Part shown: positions 27,315 to 36,087 of the stretch, in pieces
Layout: each line of letters begins with the position of its first letter
How positions within the stretch are numbered: the stretch's first letter is position 1
NCBI GenBank assembly: GCA_964464825.1
Contig: CAYXKL010000002.1
Coordinates: forward strand, 1 to 64,000
DNA length: 64,000 nt
Origin: DYJK01 sp964464825
Lineage (GTDB): Bacteria; Bacteroidota; Ignavibacteria; Ignavibacteriales; Melioribacteraceae
Direction of reading: 5' to 3'
The notes under the pieces: model-generated
What the model saw: the letters and a program-made list of their open reading frames with translations, nothing else
Database searches by the model: none
What the model was told of the DNA's origin: nothing
Program-made: the position numbers and the translations under genes

Positions 27315-27973
27315 ACAATTCTATCAATATAACCGATCCGCACAGAGACCAACCCGTTTTTCATTATGGTGCTAAACTCGAGGATACAGAAACCGTGATG
27401 ATTATGATTCACGGACGCGGCGCCACAGCACAAAGTATTTTATCACTCGCAAATGAATTTAAAGTGAACAGCATTGCATTCATTGCACCGCAAGCTGAAA
27501 ATTATACTTGGTATCCGTACAGTTTTTTATCACCAATTGAAAAAAATGAACCGGGCATCACTTCCGGTTTAAATAAAATTGATATAATAGTAAATGATCT
27601 ATTAGAGAAAAGTTTTTCAAGTGAAAAAATATTTCTTTTAGGATTTTCGCAAGGGGCGTGTTTGAGTTTAGAATATGCTGCACACAACCCGAAAAAATTT
27701 GGCGGCATATTCGGTTTAAGCGGCGGATTGATAGGTCCTCCCGGTACAAAATGGAATTACAATGGTGATTTCAACGGAACAGAAATTTTTCTCGGCTGCA
27801 GCGATATCGATCCACACATTCCGCTTGAAAGAGTTAATGAAACGGAAAACGCTTTTAAGTTGATGAACTCAAATGTTACGAAAAGAATTTATAAGGGGAT
27901 GGGACACACAATTAATCAGAACGAGATTGACTTTATAATAAAATCTTTGATTAATAAAAAGACAAAAAAATAA
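27311..27973 (+). CDS. Phospholipase/carboxylesterase-family alpha/beta hydrolase (MhqD-like)
   Basis: This 220-residue hydrolase has the nucleophile elbow LLGFSQGACLSLEYA and an oxyanion loop MIHGRGATAQSI. The acid is at CSDIDPHIPLERV and the His at GMGHTINQNEI. It is cytoplasmic and belongs to the same carboxylesterase branch as B. subtilis MhqD (predicted from motifs). It is the last gene of the yceI-marR-dioxygenase-cupin-hydrolase operon, with a four-base overlap to the cupin gene. Confidence 0.9.
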   Translation: MNNSINITDPHRDQPVFHYGAKLEDTETVMIMIHGRGATAQSILSLANEFKVNSIAFIAPQAENYTWYPYSFLSPIEKNEPGITSGLNKIDIIVNDLLEKSFSSEKIFLLGFSQGACLSLEYAAHNPKKFGGIFGLSGGLIGPPGTKWNYNGDFNGTEIFLGCSDIDPHIPLERVNETENAFKLMNSNVTKRIYKGMGHTINQNEIDFIIKSLINKKTKK

Positions 27974-28067
27974 AATATAACTAATCTATGAACCGTCTTT
28001 AATTTATATAGTTTGTAACTTGCCTAAAAATTTATCAACTTTTGTCCAGAAAAATAAATTTAAACCC

Positions 28068-29057
28068 ATGCCAATAAAAAAGAACAAAAATAAACGTAAC
28101 AAAGAACATTCTAATCCTCCAACTAGTAAAAGTGTGAGGAAACGAAAAAAAACAACGATGGTTAAAGAAATTGCAGTTGATTATGATGTTTTAGAAAAAA
28201 CAAAATTTATTGAAATAAATTATGAGAAGATATGTAAATGCGAAGGGAATAAAATTAATTGTTTAACTGCAAAAGAATGGCTCAAAAATCAACTTGGTGT
28301 CTGGGAGTTCTTCTATGAAAAAAGAGATATAAGAGATAAAGATGTTCATCCGGCAACGTTTCCAATTTCAATGGCTAGAAAAATAATTGAACTTTTTACA
28401 CACGAGGGAGAACTGGTTCTTGATCCCTTTGTTGGTAGTGGTACCACACTCGTAGCTGCTCAAGATACTAATAGAAATGCTGTAGGATTTGATTTACAAC
28501 AAAAATATATTGACTTGTGTAAAGAGAGATTATATAATGAACATTTGTTTAATAATACACAACAAATTGCCTTAACAGAAGATGCAAGAAATATAACTGA
28601 ATATATTAAGCCAAATAGCGTAAAACTTATATGGACATCACCACCTTATGCAAATTTGCTTAATAGAGAACGTAAGAATAAGTCTCGCCGTGATAGAGAT
28701 AATGGTCAATTAGGTAAAGTTGAACAATATTCACAAGATAAGCGTGATTTAGGAACTCTTGAACTCGAGGAATATGCTAAGCAAATAGGAGATATTTATG
28801 AATCATTATTAACAATATTAAGAGATGATGGTCATTGCGTAATAAATGTTCCTGATATGTGGTGGGAAAATAAGAGAATAACAATTCACATTTCACTAAT
28901 TACAGAATTAAGAAAAAGAGGTTACGAATTTAGAAATACAATAATATGGGATCGAAGAAATATTGTGAATAATATTGGTATTTTTGGTTGGCCATCAAAT
29001 TATATCACCATGGGAACTACGTTTGAATATTTGTTACATTTTAAAAAATTGAAATGA
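28068..29057 (+). CDS. DNA methyltransferase, probably N4-cytosine, of a type II R-M system
   Basis: The first ATG (28068) gives 329 residues; the frame is open upstream to a TTG at 28020, and the true start is uncertain because neither has a ribosome site. A Lys-rich N terminus is followed by HPATFP, the SAM loop DPFVGSGTT (about residues 119-127) and the catalytic TSPPY (about 190-194). TSPPY/SPPY is typical of N4-cytosine enzymes. It overlaps the restriction gene by four bases. MvaI and BcnI systems pair an N4C methylase with this nuclease family, so modification inside CCNGG-type sites is plausible. It is strongly AT-rich, suggesting transfer. Confidence 0.88.
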   Translation: MPIKKNKNKRNKEHSNPPTSKSVRKRKKTTMVKEIAVDYDVLEKTKFIEINYEKICKCEGNKINCLTAKEWLKNQLGVWEFFYEKRDIRDKDVHPATFPISMARKIIELFTHEGELVLDPFVGSGTTLVAAQDTNRNAVGFDLQQKYIDLCKERLYNEHLFNNTQQIALTEDARNITEYIKPNSVKLIWTSPPYANLLNRERKNKSRRDRDNGQLGKVEQYSQDKRDLGTLELEEYAKQIGDIYESLLTILRDDGHCVINVPDMWWENKRITIHISLITELRKRGYEFRNTIIWDRRNIVNNIGIFGWPSNYITMGTTFEYLLHFKKLK

Positions 29058-29848
29058 AAATAGAATTATTAAATATTTCTAAAGAAGAATTGATAAGTCG
29101 TCTTAGTGCAATTCGAAAACAAGGTTGGGTACACACAAATCGAACAAAAAATGATGGAGCGGTTGGAAATACGTTAGAAGATTTATTAGAAATACCCGAG
29201 AACAATTTAGCAATTGCTAATACTGTAGATTGGGAATTAAAGACACAAAGAAAAAAAACCTCATCACTTATAACACTATTTCACATTGATCCACAACCAC
29301 GCAAACCCAAAAGTGTTGTTGCCAATATTATATTACCCAAATATGGATGGGCACATAAAGAAGCTGGGAAAAAATATGCGCTCAATGAAAAAAGCTTTAG
29401 AGCAACATTAAATGGTATTACATACACAGATCGTGGAATTAAATTAAAAGTAAATAGTATTAAAAGAAACGTGGATATTATTTTTAATCCTTCTAAAACA
29501 GATAAACGTCATAATATATGGCTTAAGAAAGTTGTAGAATATCATGGTAGAAATGAAAAAGTTATTGCATCCTGGAGTTTTGATGACTTGCAGAAGAAAT
29601 GTATAGGCAAAATACGAAACACTATTTTTGTTACAGCAGACAGTAGAATAAATATGGGACAAGAAGAATTTAAATATGAAAAGATTCAATTACTTGAAGA
29701 TTTTGCTTTCAATAATTTCCTTAGAGGATTAATTAGTGGTAAAATATTGGTGGATTTTGATGCTAGGACTGGTCATAATCACGGTACTAAATTTCGTATT
29801 AAACAAAATAATTGGCCGGTATTATTCTCAAAAATTACTGATTTATAA
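29054..29848 (+). CDS. MvaI/BcnI-family type II restriction endonuclease
   Basis: This is a 264-residue protein. The N-terminal region has IRKQGWVHTNR and GAVGNTLEDLL. The catalytic core is NTVDWELKTQRK, where D59 and the E61-x-K63 pair fit the PD-(D/E)xK site of MvaI/BcnI enzymes. Further family-like blocks are LFHIDPQP and KYGWAHKEAG. Family members cleave CCWGG or CCSGG; the exact site cannot be read from sequence. It is translationally coupled to the methylase, with no C (controller) gene. It sits alone between the esterase operon and kdpE. Confidence 0.85.
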   Translation: MKIELLNISKEELISRLSAIRKQGWVHTNRTKNDGAVGNTLEDLLEIPENNLAIANTVDWELKTQRKKTSSLITLFHIDPQPRKPKSVVANIILPKYGWAHKEAGKKYALNEKSFRATLNGITYTDRGIKLKVNSIKRNVDIIFNPSKTDKRHNIWLKKVVEYHGRNEKVIASWSFDDLQKKCIGKIRNTIFVTADSRINMGQEEFKYEKIQLLEDFAFNNFLRGLISGKILVDFDARTGHNHGTKFRIKQNNWPVLFSKITDL

Positions 29849-29881
29849 AATCTTAAAACTTATTTAAATAAATATCATACT

Positions 29882-30574
29882 TTATTCACCCACCACCAGC
29901 ATTCTATATCCAACACCGGAATCAGTAACAATATATTTGGGATGAGACGGATCATCTTCCACTTTTTTTCTTATCTGACCGATGAACACGCGGAGGTATT
30001 GCGAATCTTCGGTATGCGTTGGTCCCCAGACTTCTTTTAATAATAAATTATGCGTAAGAACACGGTCTATATTTTTAAAGAACATAAACAGCAGTAGATA
30101 TTCCGTATTAGTTAATTTTAATTCTTTGTTGTTCTTGTACACAATTCTTTTAACAAAATCTATTTTAAGATTTCCATTTACTAAAATTCCTTCATTATCC
30201 GGCTGCTGATTTCTACGAAGGTTAGCTCTTATTCTTGCGAGCAATTCTGAAGAATTAAATGGTTTGGTTATATAATCATCAGCGCCAAGATCCAATGCTC
30301 TTACAACATCCTCTTCAGAATTTCTAACTGAAAGAATTATTATTGGAACATTGGACCAAGTTCTTATTTCAGATAGAACAGAAAATCCATCTTTATCTGG
30401 TAAGCCGAGATCAAGTAAAACAAGCTGCGGGTGATAATTAGCCGCAGCAATAATTCCATCTTTTCCTTTTGATGCTTCAATTACTTTGTAACCATCAGCT
30501 TCAAGAGTTATTGAAAGAATTTTTCTGATCTGAGATTCATCATCAATAATTATTATGGTGTTTTGTAATGACAT
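29882..30574 (-). CDS. kdpE: Response regulator KdpE
   Basis: This 230-residue OmpR/PhoB-type regulator has the receiver phospho-acceptor in LVLLDLGLPDKDGF, the Thr/Ser switch IILSVRNSEEDV and the Lys in DDYITKPF. The winged helix has LTNTEYLLLFMFFKN, VWGPTHTEDSQYLRVFIGQIRKK and a terminal DSGVGYRML. The DSQYLRV block is characteristic of KdpE. It is paired with kdpD eight bases upstream. kdpFABC is not in the window; instead a KimA-like transporter is divergent. Confidence 0.93.
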   Translation of the reverse strand: MSLQNTIIIIDDESQIRKILSITLEADGYKVIEASKGKDGIIAAANYHPQLVLLDLGLPDKDGFSVLSEIRTWSNVPIIILSVRNSEEDVVRALDLGADDYITKPFNSSELLARIRANLRRNQQPDNEGILVNGNLKIDFVKRIVYKNNKELKLTNTEYLLLFMFFKNIDRVLTHNLLLKEVWGPTHTEDSQYLRVFIGQIRKKVEDDPSHPKYIVTDSGVGYRMLVVGE

Positions 30575-30582
30575 TTTAGTTT

Positions 30583-32142
30583 TTATTTGTATGGTAATAA
30601 AATAATAAATTCCGCACCGTTCGGCTTTCTGTTCCTTGCGGTGATAGTACCGCCGTGAGCTTCTATAAATCCCTTGGCTATTGATAATCCCAAACCGGTA
30701 CCGCCGACTTTTGTACCGGGCAGACGGTAGAATTTTTTAAAAAGGTTTTTTAATTCGTTTTCCGGAAATCCATTTCCGCTATCGGAAATTATAATTGCTA
30801 AACCTTCCGTTGTTTTCTTTACATTAATTTCTATTGTGCTTTCCGGTGGAGTGTATTCCATTGAATTGTGGATAATGTTAATTAGAGCTTGTTCAATTAG
30901 TGTGTAATCGAAAAATAAAATTCCAGCATCTTCATTAATGTTGATAAAAATATTTTGGCTGCATCCGCCGGCTCTGATTTTGGTTAAGAGCAGATTGAAA
31001 AGATCATTTATAGAATGCCAATCTTTTTTCAGAATCAAGTTACCGCTTTCAAGACGTGTTATATCTAATAGGTTTTCAACGAGACGTTTCAGTCGTTCAG
31101 CCGCAATTTTTGTTTCGTTTAATAATCTGTTTAGAGCGGATTTGTTTGCAATTATTTTTTCGTCTTTCAGTGAAGTTACAGCGCCGAGTATTGTTGTAAT
31201 TGGTGTTTTTAATTCATGAGAGACAGAATCAAATAGAGTTTTATATAATTTTTCCGATTCCTGAATTACAAGATTTCTCTTAGCCGATTCTTTCAAGTAT
31301 TCACGTTCAATCGCAATTGTAATCTGAGAAACAAAAGTATTAAGAAGCGACTCTATTTCTGTACTGAACACCGCATCATTAGGAAACACTAAACCTAAAA
31401 CGCCAAGCTTGACTTCTTTAGATACAATCGGATAATAAGTAGCCGGGGAAATAAACTGAATTGTTTGTGTAAACCTACCGGCTTTTTCCGAATTCAGGTG
31501 AACGAACTGTGCAATATTCCATTCCGCATCATCAATTTTAAAAGTACTGGATTGATGCGGAACAGCTTGTAATTTTTTATCACTCTCGGAATAAATTATT
31601 GCAACCTCTGCACGAAATGTATCCTTGAGGTTTTTAACCGAGCACTCCGTTACATCATCCAAACTTTTTGAAGAGGAAAGTCCGCGCGTAAGATTATATA
31701 GTGCAGAAGTTTTCTTTTCCTTCTGATTTATTTGGATCTGCTGAGTTCGTATACGAGAAATTAATAAACCCGATACTGAGGCAATCACGAAATATAACCC
31801 GTACATTAATGCGTCTTCAACCTTGCCGATTCTAAATGTAAAACGTGGAGGAATGAAATAATAATTCCATATGAATGAACTCATTACGGCAGCAAGAAAA
31901 ATAGGACCGGGTTTAAAATTAAATAATGGAAGTAGTGATATTATAAAAAGGAATATTAATGAAATAGATTGATAGCCAATAAGGTACGGTAAATAATATA
32001 AAATGATTCCGGCAATTGTGACTATGCATCCCGATAAAATATATTTAGTTACCGGTGCGTTCCAAATTGATTTTACAATTGCTTTAAAATTATTTACAGG
32101 AGGTGTTCCCGGCTGACTTAAATTATTTTTTTTAATTTCCAT
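30583..32142 (-). CDS. kdpD: KdpD-like sensor histidine kinase lacking the N-terminal KdpD/Usp region
   Basis: This 519-residue membrane kinase has four transmembrane segments of the DUF4118 type (about residues 35-130, including YYFIPPRFTFRIG). They are followed by a GAF-like domain, HisKA with SVSHELKTPITTILGA, and HATPase with NIIHNSMEYTP, GNGFPENEL and GGTGLGLSIAKGF. Full-length KdpD (about 900 residues) carries an N-terminal KdpD plus Usp domain that binds c-di-AMP or K+; this is absent here. GAGGT lies before the ATG at 32142. It is probably co-transcribed with kdpE. Confidence 0.9.
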   Translation of the reverse strand: MEIKKNNLSQPGTPPVNNFKAIVKSIWNAPVTKYILSGCIVTIAGIILYYLPYLIGYQSISLIFLFIISLLPLFNFKPGPIFLAAVMSSFIWNYYFIPPRFTFRIGKVEDALMYGLYFVIASVSGLLISRIRTQQIQINQKEKKTSALYNLTRGLSSSKSLDDVTECSVKNLKDTFRAEVAIIYSESDKKLQAVPHQSSTFKIDDAEWNIAQFVHLNSEKAGRFTQTIQFISPATYYPIVSKEVKLGVLGLVFPNDAVFSTEIESLLNTFVSQITIAIEREYLKESAKRNLVIQESEKLYKTLFDSVSHELKTPITTILGAVTSLKDEKIIANKSALNRLLNETKIAAERLKRLVENLLDITRLESGNLILKKDWHSINDLFNLLLTKIRAGGCSQNIFININEDAGILFFDYTLIEQALINIIHNSMEYTPPESTIEINVKKTTEGLAIIISDSGNGFPENELKNLFKKFYRLPGTKVGGTGLGLSIAKGFIEAHGGTITARNRKPNGAEFIILLPYK

Positions 32143-32314
32143 AAAATAACCTCATAACAAAACATTTATCACTCAAACTTAAAATCATCATTTATCCCAA
32201 ACGAAAACTAAACAACTGTTTTTAAATACGCTGTAAATAAAAAAATGCTAAGCCTAAAATATTCATAAACCTTACTTATCTCTATAAAGATTCTGTAAAT
32301 ACTAAAGGAAAACG

Positions 32315-32354
32315 CATAAAGAAATCATAAAGAAATAGATAAATATTTTACAAT
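32315..32354 (+). promoter_or_regulatory. Tandem 11-bp direct repeats at the KimA-like promoter (candidate KdpE box)
   Basis: CATAAAGAAAT occurs twice back to back (32315-32325 and 32326-32336), with a third, partial copy TATAAAGATT at 32283. A -10-like TACAAT lies at 32349-32354, 12 bases after the second repeat, and no -35 hexamer is visible. PhoB/OmpR-family activators bind 11-bp direct repeats in place of the -35, and the divergent operon encodes KdpE. The link to KdpE is inference. Confidence 0.55.
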
Positions 32355-32403
32355 TGAAAATGCATAGTTCATCTTTGCATCCGTAATATTGAGGAGTAGA
32401 TGT

Positions 32404-34380
32404 ATGTCGGATAATTCAGGAAACTCATCTAAAAGAGTAAAGTTGAAACGGTTTATTTTTGGTTCACCGCGTAATTTAAATGACTCAAAGATTTTCCATA
32501 AATTATCATTAATCCCTTTTCTCGCATGGGTAGGTTTGGGGGCAGATGGATTGTCTTCCTCTGCATACGGACCGGAAGAAGCATTCCGGACACTTGGTAA
32601 TCATACATACCTGGCAGTATTTATTGCGCTTGCAACTATTATAACAGTATTTGTTATATCGTATGCATACTCAAGAATAATAGAACATTTTCCACATGGC
32701 GGCGGCGGTTATATTGTTGCTACGCATATGCTTGGCGAAAAAGCCGGTGTTGTTTCAGGATCAGCATTAATAGTTGATTATATTTTAACTATAACTGTTT
32801 CAATTGCTTCTTGTTCGGATGCACTTTTTAGTTATTTACCAATCGGATATCAAAAATATAAAATGATTTTCGCAGCGGCGCTTATCATTCTAATGATAAT
32901 TATGAATATGAGAGGCGTTAAAGAATCAATTACCGGACTAACACCCATCTTCTTAACTTTTATTTTAACTCATGCTTTTATGCTCGGTTACGGATTAATC
33001 AGTCAAATAGGAAGCTTTGGAAATGTTACAAATCAAATTAGTACCGGTTTGCAAAATGATTTATCAACAATCGGAATTTTTGGAATTCTGATGATTTTAC
33101 TGAGAGCATATTCACTGGGAGGCGGTACTTATACTGGGATTGAAGCAGTTTCAAACGGTTTACAAATTATGCGTGATCCTAAAGTTAAAACCGGTAAGAG
33201 AACAATGCTTTATATGGCAACTTCTCTTGCATTAACTGCTGCCGGTTTAGCTCTTCTTTATCTGCTCGTTGGAGTTCGCCCAGCAATTGGCAAGACACTT
33301 AACTCAGTCCTTGCGGATAGTTTGTTTGGCGACTGGAGTTTTGGTCATACATTAGCGGTAATTACAATTTTTTCAGAAGGAGCGTTATTACTTGTTGCGG
33401 CACAAGCCGGTTTTATAGATGCACCGCGAGTTATGGCTAACATGGCAGTTGATTCGTGGCTGCCTCATCGTTTTGCTGCATTCTCTGATAGACTTACTAT
33501 GCAAAACGGGGTAGTTCTTGTTGGAACTGCAGCACTTGCACTTCTATTTTATACACAAGGATCAATCACAGCTTTAGTTATTATGTATTCTATCAATGTA
33601 TTTCTGACTTTTACTATCTCTGAATTTGGAATGTCAAGATTTTTTATTAAGCATAGGAAAAATGAAAAATATTGGAAAAAACATTTAAGTGTTCATCTAA
33701 CCGGACTGATACTCTGTTTTACAATTCTCTCTGTTACAGTATTTGAAAAATTTTTAGAAGGCGGATGGCTTACACTCGTAATTACTTCTATGGTTATAGC
33801 ACTTTGTTATTTTATTCGTAAACATTATTTAAAAATTAAGAGTGATAAAAAGAAATTCGATGAGCTACTTACGACTATCCCCACTATAGGAGAGTATAAC
33901 AGTGAACCCGTAAATTCTAAAGAGAACACTGCCATTTTACTTGTTAATGGTTACAATGGTTTTGGAGTCCATACATTCTTAACTATTGTAAAACAGTTCC
34001 CGGATTTTTATAAAAATTTCATTTTTGTTTCTGTTGTAGTTGTAGATCAAGGTGTTTTCAAAGGCGAAGAAGGATTGGATCATCATAAAGAATCTGTTAA
34101 AGTATCATTAGAAAAATATGTTGATCTTGCACGCAGACTTGGATTGAAAGCGGATTATAGAATTGAAATTGGAACCGATGTTGTTCAATCGGGCTCGGAT
34201 TTATGTGTTAAAGTAAATAAAGAATTTTCTAGATCAATGGTGTTTTCCGGTAAGCTGGCATTCCGTATCGAGAAGTTCTATCATAAATTTCTGCACAACG
34301 AAACAGCATTTGCAATTCAACGTATATTACATTGGAATGGTGTGCCGAATATGATTTTACCAATAAGAATGGATTTGTAA
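32404..34380 (+). CDS. KimA-like APC-superfamily potassium transporter
   Basis: I use the ATG at 32404 (658 residues), preceded by GAGGAG; an in-frame TTG five codons upstream has no such site. There are about 12 transmembrane segments with the APC pattern: LAWVGLGADGLSSSAYGPEEA, FPHGGGGYIVATHML and the region around GGGTYTGIEAVSNGLQIMRDP. A soluble C-terminal domain follows (about 500-658, AILLVNGYNGFGVHTFL). The layout matches B. subtilis KimA, a high-affinity, c-di-AMP-controlled K+ importer. Location opposite kdpDE supports a potassium role; an amino-acid permease is the alternative. Confidence 0.85.
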   Translation: MSDNSGNSSKRVKLKRFIFGSPRNLNDSKIFHKLSLIPFLAWVGLGADGLSSSAYGPEEAFRTLGNHTYLAVFIALATIITVFVISYAYSRIIEHFPHGGGGYIVATHMLGEKAGVVSGSALIVDYILTITVSIASCSDALFSYLPIGYQKYKMIFAAALIILMIIMNMRGVKESITGLTPIFLTFILTHAFMLGYGLISQIGSFGNVTNQISTGLQNDLSTIGIFGILMILLRAYSLGGGTYTGIEAVSNGLQIMRDPKVKTGKRTMLYMATSLALTAAGLALLYLLVGVRPAIGKTLNSVLADSLFGDWSFGHTLAVITIFSEGALLLVAAQAGFIDAPRVMANMAVDSWLPHRFAAFSDRLTMQNGVVLVGTAALALLFYTQGSITALVIMYSINVFLTFTISEFGMSRFFIKHRKNEKYWKKHLSVHLTGLILCFTILSVTVFEKFLEGGWLTLVITSMVIALCYFIRKHYLKIKSDKKKFDELLTTIPTIGEYNSEPVNSKENTAILLVNGYNGFGVHTFLTIVKQFPDFYKNFIFVSVVVVDQGVFKGEEGLDHHKESVKVSLEKYVDLARRLGLKADYRIEIGTDVVQSGSDLCVKVNKEFSRSMVFSGKLAFRIEKFYHKFLHNETAFAIQRILHWNGVPNMILPIRMDL

Positions 34381-34393
34381 GAAAGATTGTTTA

Positions 34394-34413
34394 GGTCGAG
34401 GTATACCTCGACC
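34394..34413. repeat. Perfect 20-bp palindrome between convergent genes
   Basis: GGTCGAGGTATACCTCGACC reads the same on both strands and is flanked by TA and CTA. It lies between the end of the KimA-like gene (+) and the end of sufE (-). It may act as a two-way transcription stop or be a REP-type palindrome. Confidence 0.7.
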
Positions 34414-34419
34414 CTACGG

Positions 34420-34851
34420 TTATGATTGTTTCTCATTCATTGCTTTAAACGCAACCGCATACATTTGTATCTGCTTCATCATGGCGGCTAAACCGTTTTT
34501 GCGAGTAGGTGAAAGGTGTTTATCTATTCCAATCTTGCTTAAGAAATATGGAGGGTTGTAAATAATTTCATCCGGTGTGTGCCCTGAATAAACCCGGATT
34601 AAAATTGCAATCAATCCTTTTACAATTGATGCGTCACTATCTGCTTCAAAAATAATTTTACCATCGGAAAGTTTTGCATTTATCCACACTTGGGATTGGC
34701 AGCCGGAAAGTTTGTATTTATCCGTACGTAAAGATTCATCAATCGGCGGGAGTTCTCTGCCCAATTCAATAATACGTTTGTACCGCTCTTCCCAATCGAT
34801 GTACTCTTCAAACTCTTTTACAATTTCGTTTTGTATTTCGGGAATAGTCAT
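34420..34851 (-). CDS. sufE: SufE-family cysteine desulfurase sulfur acceptor
   Basis: This 143-residue protein accepts persulfide sulfur from SufS for Fe-S cluster assembly. The acceptor Cys is in YKLSGCQSQVWI, and family blocks WEERYKRIIELGRELP and GLIAILIRVYSGHTPDEI are present. No suf genes are adjacent. Normal family length. Confidence 0.94.
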   Translation of the reverse strand: MTIPEIQNEIVKEFEEYIDWEERYKRIIELGRELPPIDESLRTDKYKLSGCQSQVWINAKLSDGKIIFEADSDASIVKGLIAILIRVYSGHTPDEIIYNPPYFLSKIGIDKHLSPTRKNGLAAMMKQIQMYAVAFKAMNEKQS

Positions 34852-34926
34852 TATAAATAAGATAATAATTATTTGAACGAAATATTGTAAAAGTATTACT
34901 ACATATCAAAATTTACTTACAGATAA

Positions 34927-35403
34927 TTAGTAAAGTGTAACCCGGTCGTGCATAGTTGAACCGACTACGAAACTTACACATGGATTTCCCGGACCCGATT
35001 CCAATCTTATAATTTCTTGAATCACTTCATAGGTTCCGGTTAACTGTCCGCTTGGAATAGTATAAGTTTGCGACTCGGCGGTTTTGCCGTCCTCCCCGGT
35101 AACTATACTGCCGATAAAACCGAGAGAAATTTCTCCCGTAGTATAACCGCTTCCGGTTAAATCATAACTTCCTTTTGCAACATATTTGCCGGCTTTAATG
35201 TTTGTTACGGAAGCACCTTTCGGCCCTTTAAGTTCTGTAATTGTAAGATAATGATTTGAACTTCCATAGTAGTGCTCAGCACGGCTCCAGGTGATTACGT
35301 ACAATTGCGAAGATTCAGTCGGGTTATCTTCATCACAGCTAAATAAAAAACACGACGCAATAATTACAAACAGTGTTAAAAATAAGTAAAATATTTTTTT
35401 CAT
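34927..35403 (-). CDS. Small lipoprotein, unknown function
   Basis: The start at 35403 (158 residues) has GAAAGGAATAATT directly upstream; an ATG five codons earlier lacks a ribosome site. The N terminus is a lipoprotein signal, IIASCFLFSCDEDNP, with the lipid-bearing Cys in LFSC. The remainder is a beta-rich domain with Gly/Ser/Thr-rich turns. I do not recognise the family. It ends right before the sufE region and is followed upstream by a zinc-ribbon membrane gene. Confidence 0.75.
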   Translation of the reverse strand: MKKIFYLFLTLFVIIASCFLFSCDEDNPTESSQLYVITWSRAEHYYGSSNHYLTITELKGPKGASVTNIKAGKYVAKGSYDLTGSGYTTGEISLGFIGSIVTGEDGKTAESQTYTIPSGQLTGTYEVIQEIIRLESGPGNPCVSFVVGSTMHDRVTLY

Positions 35404-35452
35404 AATTATTCCTTTCATAATTAATGATAAATTATAAGTAATTCATTGAACA

Positions 35453-35986
35453 TTAATTAAATTTTTCTTTCTCTTTATTGTATAATATAGTTAAGATAAT
35501 AGGCCCGGCTAAACCGGCAATAATTAAATAACCCGGCACACCAACAATTACATTAATAATTGTTGCAATAATTGAATTTACCCAGACACCAATAAATCCA
35601 GCTTTTTTCCAGTTCCATAAAAATATTGCGAACAGAAGATTGGCAAACGGCAGTACGATCAGTAGAAGTGTTATGATAGCAGAATCATGTGTAATATTTT
35701 TATATACAGTATCTGCAATTGCGATATAATATATCCCGAGCAGCGGATTGCAGACCATCATACCGATTAAAAAAGCAGTTAAACAACCGCCTCTTTTTGA
35801 AAGGTCTTTTGGAATTGTTTCCGGAGGCTGTTCTGTTGAGGGTAAATTAATTTTTCCCGGAATTATTTCAGTATTGCATACCGGACAAATTATTTTTTCG
35901 CTGAATCGCTCTTCCCCCTCAACCTCTAATTCTTTTTTGCAATTAGGACAGATAATTTCTTTTGGAAAATTGACAACTCTTACCAT
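35453..35986 (-). CDS. Zinc-ribbon membrane protein, unknown function
   Basis: This 177-residue protein begins with a likely zinc ribbon made of two CPxC knuckles (IICPNCKKE and IICPVCNTE, residues about 12-38). A Pro-rich linker and three to four hydrophobic segments (about 70-170) follow. AGGAGA precedes the ATG at 35986. Similar architectures are common uncharacterised membrane proteins. It lies 34 bases upstream of the lipoprotein start on the same strand and may share a transcript. Confidence 0.75.
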   Translation of the reverse strand: MVRVVNFPKEIICPNCKKELEVEGEERFSEKIICPVCNTEIIPGKINLPSTEQPPETIPKDLSKRGGCLTAFLIGMMVCNPLLGIYYIAIADTVYKNITHDSAIITLLLIVLPFANLLFAIFLWNWKKAGFIGVWVNSIIATIINVIVGVPGYLIIAGLAGPIILTILYNKEKEKFN

Positions 35987-36087
35987 ATATAAATTCTCCT
36001 GATTTGATAAATGAAGAAGATCGGAAATTTATTATCATGATTTAAAATCAAAAGAATTATCAGCAGTGAAAATGCAATATTGAAACT

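Noticed and set aside
32143..32403. A c-di-AMP (ydaO-type) riboswitch before the KimA-like gene
   Set aside because: The leader is AT-rich, short and lacks the GC-rich ydaO core. Only the direct repeats stand out.
1803..34688. DnaA boxes (TTATCCACA or its complement) at 1803, 9141, 30868 and 34680, suggesting oriC near the parS-like sites
   Set aside because: The four boxes are scattered, not clustered. About one match is expected by chance in 64 kb of this composition, and there is no dnaA, dnaN or AT-rich DUE cluster.
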